64,000 bases of DNA from Halapricum desulfuricans (lineage in GTDB: Archaea; Halobacteriota; Halobacteria; Halobacteriales; Haloarculaceae), in assembly GCF_017094525.1 (NCBI RefSeq), contig NZ_CP064788.1, forward strand, positions 2,093,030-2,157,029, given 5' to 3'. The position numbers were made by a program, and so were the translations under genes. Shown in pieces: positions 43,977-51,779 of the stretch. The notes under the pieces were generated by a model. The model ran no database searches and was not told the DNA's origin. It worked only from the letters and a program-made list of their open reading frames with translations. Numbering within the stretch: the stretch's first letter is position 1; each line of letters begins with the position of its first letter.

Positions 43977-45565
43977 CACGAGATCACGTCCAGCACGATG
44001 CGCGCACCGTTTTCGACGCCGTCCAGCATCAGGTCGACGATCCCAGCGATTCCACCGACGTCCGCGGACATGTACGGGAGTACGACGAACACGAAGCCGT
44101 AGCTTGCGATCATGCTGCCGACGTTGGTCATCGCGACGATCGCGATCAACCGGAAGAGCGGGACATCGGTCAGCCGGCTGTAGAGTTCGCCGAGCGGGGC
44201 CTCCTCGTCGCTGACGATCTCGTTGAGCGTGGAGATGTCGGCGATGTTGACGTCGATGTAGCGCAACTCGACGTAGCCGGCGAACCAGCCCGGCGCGAGC
44301 AGGGGATTGACGCTGGTCAGCCAGGCGATACCGCCCCCGACCAGCGCAGAGGGCCAGTGAGCCCCTGCAAGTTTCGCCAGACTCAGCGCGGCGATCCCGT
44401 TGACCAGGAACCACGCGACGAGCAGTCGGATCACCCACCCCTCTCTCGCGCCGCCGAGGACGAGAAGTCCGAAGAAGACGGCGAACCCGACCGTGAACAG
44501 GTAGCCGAAGAGCTTGTACAGCGAGAACCGCTTCTGCTTGAGCGTCCCTGTGATCGACTCCATCGACGGGAGCCGTTCGGGGTTGTCGAGATACGACTGG
44601 ATGCCAGCGCGGTGGCCCGCGCCGACGACGGCGACGACGTCGTAGCCCGCCTCGCGCAGGGCGACCAGCCGGTGGGCGATGAAGGCGTCGCGCTCGTCAA
44701 TCAGCGCCTCCGCGCCGCCGGGCGAGAACTGGCGGAACTCCTCCATCATCGCTGAGACGACGTCCGTGTCGGTCAGTTCCTCGATATCGAACTCCTCGTA
44801 CTCGGTGTCGGTATCGAGCGCGTACGCCAGCAGCGCGGCGATCGGGAGCCCGACCAGCAGCGCGACCGCTGCCGCGAGCAACGCGCCGTCGAGCAACACC
44901 AGCAGCGACCCGCCGACCAGCGGGACAGCGTCGGCGAGGCCGGGCGTCAACAGGAGCGGGCCGGCGATGAGTTCCGCCCCGAGCGCGAGGAAGACCCCGA
45001 GGAACGCGCCGACTCCGAGCCCCGCCTCCAGCGTTCCGAACATTCCGGCCAGCAGGCCGCCGAACATCGTCGCCTTCTCCCGGGTCGAGAGACGCCGCCA
45101 GAAACGCTGGATCGTCGTCTGGATGTCCCGATCGACCAGCGCGACGCCGAGACCGTGTTCCTCGGCGGTCTCGACGGCGGCCATCATGTCCGCGCCGGGT
45201 TTGATGTCGAACCGTTCGCCCAGCCGCGTCTGGACGTACGACAGCATCCAGTAGGCCAGAAACTGAAAGACCGTGTTGCCGTGCAGGAGATCGCTCGCGT
45301 CGAGGTCCTCGGGCGTCTCGCCTTTCATCTGGCGGTAGCGACCCTCGTCGAGTTCGACGGCCACGACGTCCGGCCGGCGCTCGGCGATCGTCCCCTCGAC
45401 CTCCTCGACGCTCTTCGAGGAGACGTGGGCCGTCCCGACGAGTTCGACGCTCCCCTCGCCTTCGGACGGTTCAAGTCGCTGAACGGTGGTCTCACCGCCC
45501 GGTGACGGCGGCCGCTCCGACGCCACCCCCTCGGGATCGCCCCCCGAGTTACCGTGATCACTCAT
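43976..45565 (-). CDS. TraB/PrgY family membrane protein
   Basis: This 529-residue protein has an acidic disordered N-terminus and a TraB domain. The domain is marked by VELVGTAHVSSKSVEEV (near 42), VAVELDEGRYRQM (near 70) and VAVVGAGHRAGI (near 318). Several helices lie in the middle (about 165-250) and the C-terminal half. The bacterial relative PrgY limits pheromone activity, and the fold is related to TIKI metalloproteases. The archaeal role is unsettled. Coupling with an M50 protease suggests a shared task in membrane protein or peptide processing. Confidence 0.85.
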   Translation of the reverse strand: MSDHGNSGGDPEGVASERPPSPGGETTVQRLEPSEGEGSVELVGTAHVSSKSVEEVEGTIAERRPDVVAVELDEGRYRQMKGETPEDLDASDLLHGNTVFQFLAYWMLSYVQTRLGERFDIKPGADMMAAVETAEEHGLGVALVDRDIQTTIQRFWRRLSTREKATMFGGLLAGMFGTLEAGLGVGAFLGVFLALGAELIAGPLLLTPGLADAVPLVGGSLLVLLDGALLAAAVALLVGLPIAALLAYALDTDTEYEEFDIEELTDTDVVSAMMEEFRQFSPGGAEALIDERDAFIAHRLVALREAGYDVVAVVGAGHRAGIQSYLDNPERLPSMESITGTLKQKRFSLYKLFGYLFTVGFAVFFGLLVLGGAREGWVIRLLVAWFLVNGIAALSLAKLAGAHWPSALVGGGIAWLTSVNPLLAPGWFAGYVELRYIDVNIADISTLNEIVSDEEAPLGELYSRLTDVPLFRLIAIVAMTNVGSMIASYGFVFVVLPYMSADVGGIAGIVDLMLDGVENGARIVLDVIS

Positions 45566-45693
45566 CGGCCCCTAGTAGCAGGCCTGACTCTCTTACGGTT
45601 GTCGGAGTGGATGAACCGATCGTCCGCGAGACGATACGCCACAGCGACTGACGAGACGACAGCCTGTGAAAAGACGCTTACCTGTGCGCCCGA

Positions 45694-45837
45694 TCACTCC
45701 CGCGCGACGGCGATGTTCTGCATCCTGCTCCCGCAGGTCGGGCACACGAAGTAGCTCTCCGTCGTCGAGATTCGCTTTCCGCACTCGAGACATTCGTAGC
45801 GCGATTCAGTCGGTGTGTAGGGATCTCTCCCGAGCAT
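45694..45837 (-). CDS. Small zinc-ribbon protein (rubrerythrin-like domain)
   Basis: The minus strand from the ATG at 45837 encodes 47 residues starting MLGRDPYTPTESRYECLECG. Two CxxC pairs (CLEC and CPTC, residues 16-19 and 32-35) form a zinc ribbon or rubredoxin-like knuckle. Very short proteins of this kind are common in haloarchaea and are often annotated as rubrerythrin-like domain proteins. The role is unknown, perhaps metal-dependent binding to nucleic acid or protein. It stands alone between traB and the methyltransferase. Confidence 0.8.
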   Translation of the reverse strand: MLGRDPYTPTESRYECLECGKRISTTESYFVCPTCGSRMQNIAVARE

Positions 45838-45919
45838 GGTTGTGAACACCACTCACACAGTAATAACGGTTTTGTGGAAACGCTTGCCCAGTATATGAGG
45901 AAATATTAGGAGTATATAG

Positions 45920-46477
45920 CTATTCGAGGCGCGCGGACAGGACGAACGTTTCACGGCGGTCGTCAGCCCGGTCGACATCGAATCCGGCAGATTCGAGGGC
46001 GCTCGCGGCCTCGGCGGCGTCGAATCGCTCACTCAGTGGCGGGCCGCGCTCGCCTGCCCCTGCGCCACCCCAGTCGGCGATCCCGACGCGTGCGCCGGGT
46101 CGGCAGACGCGTGCCAGTTCCGCCAGCGACTCCTCGCTCGCGAACTCGTGGTAGGTCATCGTCGAGTACGCGCCGTCGAGCGCGTCGTCCTCGAAGGGCA
46201 AATCGCCGACTTCGGCAGTCACCGGCTCGACGTTTTCCGGCAGCCCCTTCTGGCGGTAATGGCTGTGCATCTCTTCCTGCACGTCGACTGCATACACGTG
46301 TCCGACATACGGTGCGATCTCGTCCGTATAAAAGCCCGTACCGCTCCCGAGATCGGCGACCGTCGACTCCCCGTCCGGATCGAACAGGGCGAGCAACTCG
46401 TCGATCGAGACGTACTTGAACCGCTCTTGGTCTTCCAGTCCGGCCGCCTGACTGCTGTCGAACGTGTGAAATCCCAT
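45920..46477 (-). CDS. Class I SAM-dependent methyltransferase
   Basis: The 185-residue protein, from the ATG at 46477, starts MGFHTFDSSQAAGLEDQERF. It has the SAM-binding motif VADLGSGTGFYTDEIAPYVG (near residue 40), an acidic end of strand 2 (YAVDVQEEM) and VGIADWGGAG later. Small cytosolic methyltransferases of this type have varied substrates and this one cannot be assigned. The TATA box at 46502-46507 is spaced for a leaderless mRNA and supports this ATG over a longer frame from 46525. Confidence 0.85.
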   Translation of the reverse strand: MGFHTFDSSQAAGLEDQERFKYVSIDELLALFDPDGESTVADLGSGTGFYTDEIAPYVGHVYAVDVQEEMHSHYRQKGLPENVEPVTAEVGDLPFEDDALDGAYSTMTYHEFASEESLAELARVCRPGARVGIADWGGAGAGERGPPLSERFDAAEAASALESAGFDVDRADDRRETFVLSARLE

Positions 46478-46501
46478 GTCAGGTATACGGAGACGAACGC
46501 G

Positions 46502-46507
46502 TTTATA
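46502..46507 (-). promoter_or_regulatory. TATA box of the methyltransferase gene
   Basis: It reads TATAAA on the minus strand, 25 bases before the ATG at 46477. Confidence 0.65.
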
Positions 46508-46626
46508 CTGGCGGGAGGCGGACAATTTCGAGACTGTCGGCCGATGTCGTCCCTGAAGTAACCATATTTATTTACTCTATTTTGCTTTAGAAACGCTTAT
46601 GGATTGATGCGGCAAATATTGCTTCA

Positions 46627-47784
46627 ATGAGTCCGAACGACCGCGACGGACAGGCGAAGTGGGCGACCGCCACACGACGGAAGGTCATCGGTTCCATCGG
46701 AGCACTCGGCGTCGCCGGCGTCGCCGGCTGCACGAGCAGCGGGACTGAGGACGAAGCCCCGAGCAGCGGGACCGACGACGAGAGTCCGGGCGGGGGGACT
46801 GAAAGCACAAACACGGTCGAAGACGCGACGAGCCGGACAGTGACGGTGCCATCGACCGTCGAGGACGTGGTCGCCGTCGGGCCCGGGATGCTCAACCTCG
46901 TCGCGATGCTCGACGCTGTCGAGATGGTCGCCGGCGTCGAAAAGCCCGAACACACCTGGGCACGAAACATTCCGTACAACATCGCAAACCCCGAGTTACG
47001 CGAACGGCAAGTCATCGGTCCGCACAAGGGCGGCGACGCGGAACTCATCGCCGAGGCCGACCCGGACGTGGTCGTCGCGACGTATTTCACGGCCGGGACG
47101 GCCAATCAGCTTCAGGGGAAAATCGACTGCCCGGTCGTCGTCATCAAGGCCGACAGTCGGCCGTTGCACCGTCTCGACGGGGCTTACGAGGACCTTCGTT
47201 TCCTGGCGGACATGCTCGGACGGAGCGACCGGGCTGAAGCGGTCGTTGAGTTCTTCGAGTCTCGGCGCGAGGACCTCCGACAGCGCAGCGAGGGCGTCTC
47301 CCAGGCACGGCGTCCGGTGGCGTACTACGCCGGACGGAGCTCCGAGGGCGGTGCGGGTGCGACCTCCACCCAGCACCCGTTCGCGCCTTTCGCGTTCGTG
47401 GGGGCGGACAACGCCGCCGACGCCATCGAGGGTCACAAGACGGTCAGCGAAGAGGAACTGCTCCGGTGGGATCCCGACGTGGTCTTCGTCGCCGGTTCGA
47501 ACCGTGATCGGGTCCTCGAGGCGTTCGATTCCGGCAAATACGCGACGCTCAGTGCCGTGGAGTCCGGCGACCTGTACGGGCTCTTGCCGACCCGATTCTA
47601 CGGGAACCTCTACGGAAATACGCTCGCTGATGCCTATTACGTCGGTTCCGTGCTCTACCCGGACGCCTTCAGCGACGTCGATCCGATCGAGCAGGCAAAC
47701 GAGATCCACCGGACGCTGTTCGGGACCGCTGTCTACGACCAGTTGGCCGAACAGTTCGGTGGCTTCGAGCAGCTGACGGTGTGA
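46627..47784 (+). CDS. Cobalamin/iron-siderophore type ABC transporter substrate-binding lipoprotein
   Basis: This 385-residue protein has a Tat signal (TRRKVIGS), a lipobox (GVAGC, Cys near 36) and an acidic linker. Two TroA-like lobes follow, seen in TVPSTVEDVVAVGPGMLNLVAML and later WDPDVVFVAGSNRD. This class III binding fold captures vitamin B12, haem or ferric siderophores; which one cannot be decided from sequence alone. It is first in a three-gene operon with a FecCD/BtuC permease and an ATPase. AT-rich promoter sequence (ATATTTATTT, 46564-46573) lies upstream. Confidence 0.85.
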   Translation: MSPNDRDGQAKWATATRRKVIGSIGALGVAGVAGCTSSGTEDEAPSSGTDDESPGGGTESTNTVEDATSRTVTVPSTVEDVVAVGPGMLNLVAMLDAVEMVAGVEKPEHTWARNIPYNIANPELRERQVIGPHKGGDAELIAEADPDVVVATYFTAGTANQLQGKIDCPVVVIKADSRPLHRLDGAYEDLRFLADMLGRSDRAEAVVEFFESRREDLRQRSEGVSQARRPVAYYAGRSSEGGAGATSTQHPFAPFAFVGADNAADAIEGHKTVSEEELLRWDPDVVFVAGSNRDRVLEAFDSGKYATLSAVESGDLYGLLPTRFYGNLYGNTLADAYYVGSVLYPDAFSDVDPIEQANEIHRTLFGTAVYDQLAEQFGGFEQLTV

Positions 47785-47785
47785 G

Positions 47786-48904
47786 ATGGCCGGGTCCGAC
47801 GAATCGGCCCAGGCGTCCGAGGGGACGACCCGGCAGGCCGAGGGGGCGGCTCAGCGGTATCTCTCCCGGGTTGACAGGCGACGACAGTTCCTCGTGGGGT
47901 CGGGCATCGCGCTGGCGATCGCCTCGCTGGCCGCGGTCGCACTCGGGCCGACGACGATCGCGCCCGGAGACGTGGTCCGGATCGTCCTCGCCGGACCGAA
48001 CGTTGAGACGGTCGACGCGACGATCGTCTGGAACATCCGACTGCCGCGGGTCGTCGGGGCGATCGTCATCGGTGTGGGCCTGTCGCTCGCGGGCACAGTC
48101 ATGCAGAGCGTCCTCAACAATCCCCTCGGATCGCCGTACACGCTGGGGCTATCCCACGCCGCGATGTTCGGCGCGGCGGTCGCAATCGTCGGCCTCGACG
48201 GAGGCACGATGGCGGCCGAATCGCTCGGACTCGGCGCATTCGACCCGTACGTGGTGACTGCCAGTGCCTTTCTCGCGTCGATGGCGTCGGCCGGCATCAT
48301 CCTGGCGCTGGCGAAGTACCGCGGCGCGTCGCCGGAGACGATGATCCTGACCGGGATCGCGATCGGCTCGCTGTGTACCGCGGCCACGACTGCGATCCAG
48401 TATTTCGCCTCGCAGAGCGATCTGGCCTCGATCGTGTTCTGGTCGTTCGGCGACGTCGGTCGGATGACCTGGCGCACTGTGGGGATCCTGACGGTCGTCG
48501 TCGTCCTCGGTCTGGGCTACACGCTCCGGCACAGCTGGACGTACAACGCGCTGGACGCGGGCGACGAAACCGCCCGGAGCGTCGGCGTGAACGTCGACGC
48601 GGCCCGCAACCGCGGGATGGTCCTCGCGTCGCTGATCACGGCCCTTGCGGTAGCGTTCGTCGGCATCGTCGGGTTCGTCGGGCTGGTGGTCCCGCACCTC
48701 GTCCGGAAAGTGATCGGCAACGACAAAGCCTTCCTGTTGCCGGCGTCGGCGTCCGTCGGGGCGCTGTTGCTCGTCGTCTCCGATACCGCCGCCCGGACGG
48801 CACTGGCACCGACGGTGTTGCCGGTCGGGATCGTCACCTCGTTCGTCGGTGCACCGTTTTTCATCTACCTCGTCGTCCGCGGCAAGGAGTACTGGAGCCA
48901 ATGA
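47786..48904 (+). CDS. FecCD/BtuC-type ABC transporter permease
   Basis: The 372-residue permease has about ten helices and an extra polar N-terminus of about 35 residues. Family stretches include VWNIRLPRVVGAIVIGVGLSLAG (near 72), NPLGSPYTLG and FVGIVGFVGLVVPHLVRK (near 290). It forms the channel for B12 or siderophore import together with the binding protein one base upstream. It is followed after 16 bases by the ATPase gene. The start ATG at 47786 immediately follows the upstream stop. Confidence 0.9.
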   Translation: MAGSDESAQASEGTTRQAEGAAQRYLSRVDRRRQFLVGSGIALAIASLAAVALGPTTIAPGDVVRIVLAGPNVETVDATIVWNIRLPRVVGAIVIGVGLSLAGTVMQSVLNNPLGSPYTLGLSHAAMFGAAVAIVGLDGGTMAAESLGLGAFDPYVVTASAFLASMASAGIILALAKYRGASPETMILTGIAIGSLCTAATTAIQYFASQSDLASIVFWSFGDVGRMTWRTVGILTVVVVLGLGYTLRHSWTYNALDAGDETARSVGVNVDAARNRGMVLASLITALAVAFVGIVGFVGLVVPHLVRKVIGNDKAFLLPASASVGALLLVVSDTAARTALAPTVLPVGIVTSFVGAPFFIYLVVRGKEYWSQ

Positions 48905-48920
48905 CCGGGAGGAACCACAG

Positions 48921-49694
48921 ATGACGATCACGGTCCGAGACGCGACGCTCGCGTACGACACGACACCGGTCCTCGAGGACGTGAGCCTCCGGGTCGAGGA
49001 CGGCCAGCTCCTGGGATTGCTCGGTCCCAACGGCGTGGGCAAGACCTCGCTGTTGCGGGCGATCGACGGCCTGCTCGAACCCGAGCGCGGACAGATAACC
49101 CTCGACGGCGTCGAGGTCGACGATCTGTCCCGAAAGGAAATAGCCAGACAGATCGGCTATCTCCCGCAGGTCGAGCGCGCCGAGACCCATTCGACCGTCT
49201 TCGAGACGGTGTTGCTCGGGCGGACGCCGCACTTCGGCTGGCGGCCCGACGAGACCGACAGGCAGGCCGTCCAGCGAGCGCTGGAGCGTCTCGGGATCGC
49301 GGATCTCGCAACGCGACCGATGGCGACGCTCAGCGGGGGCCAGCGCCGCACGGCCCTGCTCGCACGGGCGCTGGTTGGCGGGCCCGAGGCGCTGTTGCTC
49401 GACGAACCGACCAGCGGGCTCGATCTCAAACACCAGCACGAGGTCATGGGTCGGCTCCGCTCGGCCGTACACGAGTCCGATCGGGCCGGCGTCGTCGCGA
49501 TCCACGACCTCGATCTCGCGACCCGGTTCTGTGACCGCTACGCGCTGCTGTCGGACGGCGGCGTGTTCGCGGCCGGCGGCAAGGACGTCCTGACCGCCGA
49601 GGCCATCGAGACGGTCTACGACATCCCCGTGGAGGTCGTCACGCGGAACGGACACCGCGAGATCGTTCCGACTGAACCCGACGGCGGCTGGTAG
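48921..49694 (+). CDS. ABC transporter ATP-binding protein (BtuD/FecE type)
   Basis: The 257-residue ATPase, from the ATG at 48921, has Walker A GPNGVGKTS (near 36), Q-loop LPQVERAETHSTVFETVL, signature LSGGQRRTAL, Walker B PEALLLDEPTSGLD and switch His in VVAIHDLD. The typical FecE tail VYDIPVEV closes the sequence. It powers the permease at 47786. The in-frame extension to 48849 lies inside the permease gene. The convergent NTPase gene ends about 30 bases later. Confidence 0.92.
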   Translation: MTITVRDATLAYDTTPVLEDVSLRVEDGQLLGLLGPNGVGKTSLLRAIDGLLEPERGQITLDGVEVDDLSRKEIARQIGYLPQVERAETHSTVFETVLLGRTPHFGWRPDETDRQAVQRALERLGIADLATRPMATLSGGQRRTALLARALVGGPEALLLDEPTSGLDLKHQHEVMGRLRSAVHESDRAGVVAIHDLDLATRFCDRYALLSDGGVFAAGGKDVLTAEAIETVYDIPVEVVTRNGHREIVPTEPDGGW

Positions 49695-49725
49695 CGGCCC
49701 CGGGCGTACCGATCGCGGTGGTCGG

Positions 49726-50232
49726 TCACCGCCCGAGCAACTGCGCGACGACGCGATCGGGCAGCGCCGAGCGGTTCGACGGGGTCACTTCGATTATCTC
49801 GGGAGACTGCTCGTCGGGAAACGCGTCGGCGACGAACCCGGTCAGCCCCGTCCGGACGGAAACCAATACGCCGCGGAAGCGATCGGGGCGGAGGTCATCG
49901 AGCAGCGGGGCGAACCCGCCGCCGCGCTGTTCGAGACGACCGATCTCGTCCGCGACGAGCACGTCACCGTCCTGCCGAGCGAGATTGAGCCCGCGCTTGA
50001 TCGCGGCCGGGTCGATCGTGTAGCGCCCCACCTCGATACCGTCGGCGTCGTCGGCCTGCGTCGCGAAAGGGATCCGTTCGTCCGTCCCGGCGGCGACAAG
50101 TTCGAGTCGTTCGGGCCCGCCGGCGGTGTAGAACCCGACGGGCGTCACGCCACGCTGGCGGAGCCGCGAGACTGTCGCCTCGACGACGGTCGTCTTTCCG
50201 GCGTTGCGGTCGCCAGTCAGGAGCACGTGCAT
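49726..50232 (-). CDS. THEP1-like nucleoside-triphosphatase
   Basis: The 168-residue P-loop protein starts MHVLLTGDRNAGKTTVVE (Walker A at residues 6-15). It carries the THEP1 Walker B-like pattern VLVADEIGRLEQRGGGFAPLL (near 90), where the Glu and Asp match the family. Family members hydrolyse various nucleoside triphosphates in vitro and their cell role is unclear. Here it faces the B12/siderophore transporter genes tail to tail. Haloarchaeal neighbourhoods may indicate a link to cofactor handling, but that is inference. The length fits the family (160-190). Confidence 0.83.
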   Translation of the reverse strand: MHVLLTGDRNAGKTTVVEATVSRLRQRGVTPVGFYTAGGPERLELVAAGTDERIPFATQADDADGIEVGRYTIDPAAIKRGLNLARQDGDVLVADEIGRLEQRGGGFAPLLDDLRPDRFRGVLVSVRTGLTGFVADAFPDEQSPEIIEVTPSNRSALPDRVVAQLLGR

Positions 50233-50354
50233 CGGTGTGCAGGTGTCGGCGTTGACCTATCGATAGCGTTCGGTCGTGGTGGGTCTTCCGATCGCCCGGC
50301 GTCGCCCGGCCGAGCGTCGAGACGTTCAAATGCATGCCCGACCTCGGGACACGT

Positions 50355-50540
50355 ATGGCCACTGTCGTACCCCCCTCCCGGCGCGAGTGTGAACGGTGTG
50401 GACGCGTCGACGTCTGGGACGACGAACGAATGAACTGGACGATCCTCGAAAAAGATAGCGAAAAACTCGCCGGCGACCCACAGTGCATCCACGAGTGGGA
50501 TATCAACGGATCGTACAACCCGTTCGAATCCGACGAGTGA
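50355..50540 (+). CDS. Small Cys-containing haloarchaeal protein with HEWD segment
   Basis: The 61-residue protein, from the ATG at 50355, reads MATVVPPSRRECERCGRVDV and later QCIHEWDINGSYNPFESDE. A CxxC pair, one more Cys and a His near the end suggest a small zinc site. The HEWDINGSYNPF stretch is a conserved mark of a small haloarchaeal family (HEWD proteins). Function is unknown. An in-frame ATG at 50334 would add seven residues. Confidence 0.75.
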   Translation: MATVVPPSRRECERCGRVDVWDDERMNWTILEKDSEKLAGDPQCIHEWDINGSYNPFESDE

Positions 50541-50592
50541 GCAACACCGACGAGCTTCGCTCGGGTGAGCAGTCCCGATCACCCGTCAAACT

Positions 50593-50654
50593 GGTGGCTA
50601 TACCATTTTGATCTGGCACGCCGACGTGCCGGCTTTCTTTGCGAACTTATAGCC
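50593..50654 (+). repeat. Palindromic element, family 2, copy 2
   Basis: It opens with GGTGGCTATACCATTT, identical to 10361-10376. The outer arms GGCTATA (50596-50602) and TATAGCC (50648-50654) are perfect inverted repeats. The central hairpin is GGCACG-CCGA-CGTGCC (50615-50630). It lies 52 bases downstream of the HEWD gene, in a 257-base gap that is otherwise featureless. Confidence 0.75.
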
Positions 50655-50797
50655 TATCAAACGCGGAGTGTCGATTCGAAGCAGGTCAACCGCCTCGGGG
50701 TCAAGCCCCGTGGCATCCGCCTCGTACCGCCTGTGAAAACGTCCCGTCTCTTCACCCGCAGCCCTGCAGACGACTTCGTTCTCGTCGTCGCGGTCGT

Positions 50798-50971
50798 CTA
50801 GTCTTTCATCTGCTGGAGTTTGTCCAGCAGTTCGTCCTGGTCCGCTTCGGCTTCGAAGTCGACGCGCCCGTCGTGGTCGTTGTTGTGGACGTTGACGGCT
50901 TCGTCGTCGTCGTAATCGGCGTCGCTTTGCTGGTTCTCCTGCTCGGATTCGTCGTAACTACCGAAGCCCAT
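50798..50971 (-). CDS. Small acidic haloarchaeal protein, probably DUF5786
   Basis: The minus strand from the ATG at 50971 encodes 57 residues. It begins MGFGSYDESEQENQQ, has an Asp-rich centre, and ends in the helix DQDELLDKLQQMKD. It has no membrane segment or cysteine. The opening sequence is typical of a short conserved haloarchaeal family that I believe is DUF5786. Function is unknown. It is divergent from the carbonic anhydrase gene, sharing a 121-base promoter region. Confidence 0.75.
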   Translation of the reverse strand: MGFGSYDESEQENQQSDADYDDDEAVNVHNNDHDGRVDFEAEADQDELLDKLQQMKD

Positions 50972-51092
50972 TGTATCTGCTACTAGCGGCGGCGCGGGGA
51001 AAAGTCATCGGACTTCGAGACACGCGTGCCTGAAAGTCACTATCAGACGCGCAGTCGATAGCCTCAATGCGGGTGCCCGTTTCGGCCCCTGT

Positions 51093-51779
51093 ATGAATCA
51101 GACTCTCGTCGACCTTCTGGAGCGCAACCTCGTTCACGCCGAGACGTTCGAGGGACGTTTCGACGACGTGCAGGACGGCCAGCGGCCCGACGCTGTCACC
51201 GTCTGCTGTTCGGATTCGCGGGTGCTACAGGACGGGATGTGGGACAACGACCGGCCGGGGCAGCTCTTTACGTGTGCCAACATCGGCAATCGCGTCGTTC
51301 AGCGGACGGCCGAGGGCGAGGTCGTCTCCGGCGACGTGCTCTATCCGATCGCTCACACCGGGACCGAACTCGCGATCGTCGTCGGTCACACGGGCTGTGG
51401 CGCGGTCACGGCGACGTACGATCAGTTGACCGAGGGGCTCTCGGAACCGCCCGGTATCGAACACTCGATCGGGTTGCTGGCCCCCCAACTTCAGGACGGA
51501 GTCGAGGCACTCCCGGACGGCATCGACCGCGAGACGGCGATCAACCGGCTCGTCGAGTACAACGTCGACCGACAGGTCGAACTGCTCGTCGAGAGCGACG
51601 ACGTTCCGGACTCGGTCACCGCGGTCGGCGTCGTCTACGACTTTCAGGATGTCTACAGTGGGCGGCGCGGTGAAGTACACGTCGTCAACGTCGACGGGAC
51701 GCGAGCGGTCGATGCCCTCCGACGGGCGTATCCCGAACTCGCGGACAGAGTCAACCGCCTCTGGGAATACGACCGGTAG
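51093..51779 (+). CDS. Beta-class carbonic anhydrase
   Basis: This 228-residue protein has the zinc-binding pattern CCSDSRV (Cys and Asp-Arg pair near residue 39) and GHTGCGAVTA (His and Cys near 99-102). NIGNRV lies between them. It interconverts CO2 and bicarbonate, probably supplying bicarbonate to carboxylases such as the PEP carboxylase at 59898. It has no signal peptide, so it acts in the cytoplasm. Length and motifs fit the beta class fully. It is tail to tail with the aCPSF1 gene, whose stop codon directly follows its own. Confidence 0.93.
   Translation: MNQTLVDLLERNLVHAETFEGRFDDVQDGQRPDAVTVCCSDSRVLQDGMWDNDRPGQLFTCANIGNRVVQRTAEGEVVSGDVLYPIAHTGTELAIVVGHTGCGAVTATYDQLTEGLSEPPGIEHSIGLLAPQLQDGVEALPDGIDRETAINRLVEYNVDRQVELLVESDDVPDSVTAVGVVYDFQDVYSGRRGEVHVVNVDGTRAVDALRRAYPELADRVNRLWEYDR

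Noticed and set aside
43977-44438. N-terminal extension of the M50 protease frame
   Set aside because: It overlaps the end of traB in another frame and is Arg-rich. The ATG at 43976 overlaps the traB stop and begins a normal membrane protein.
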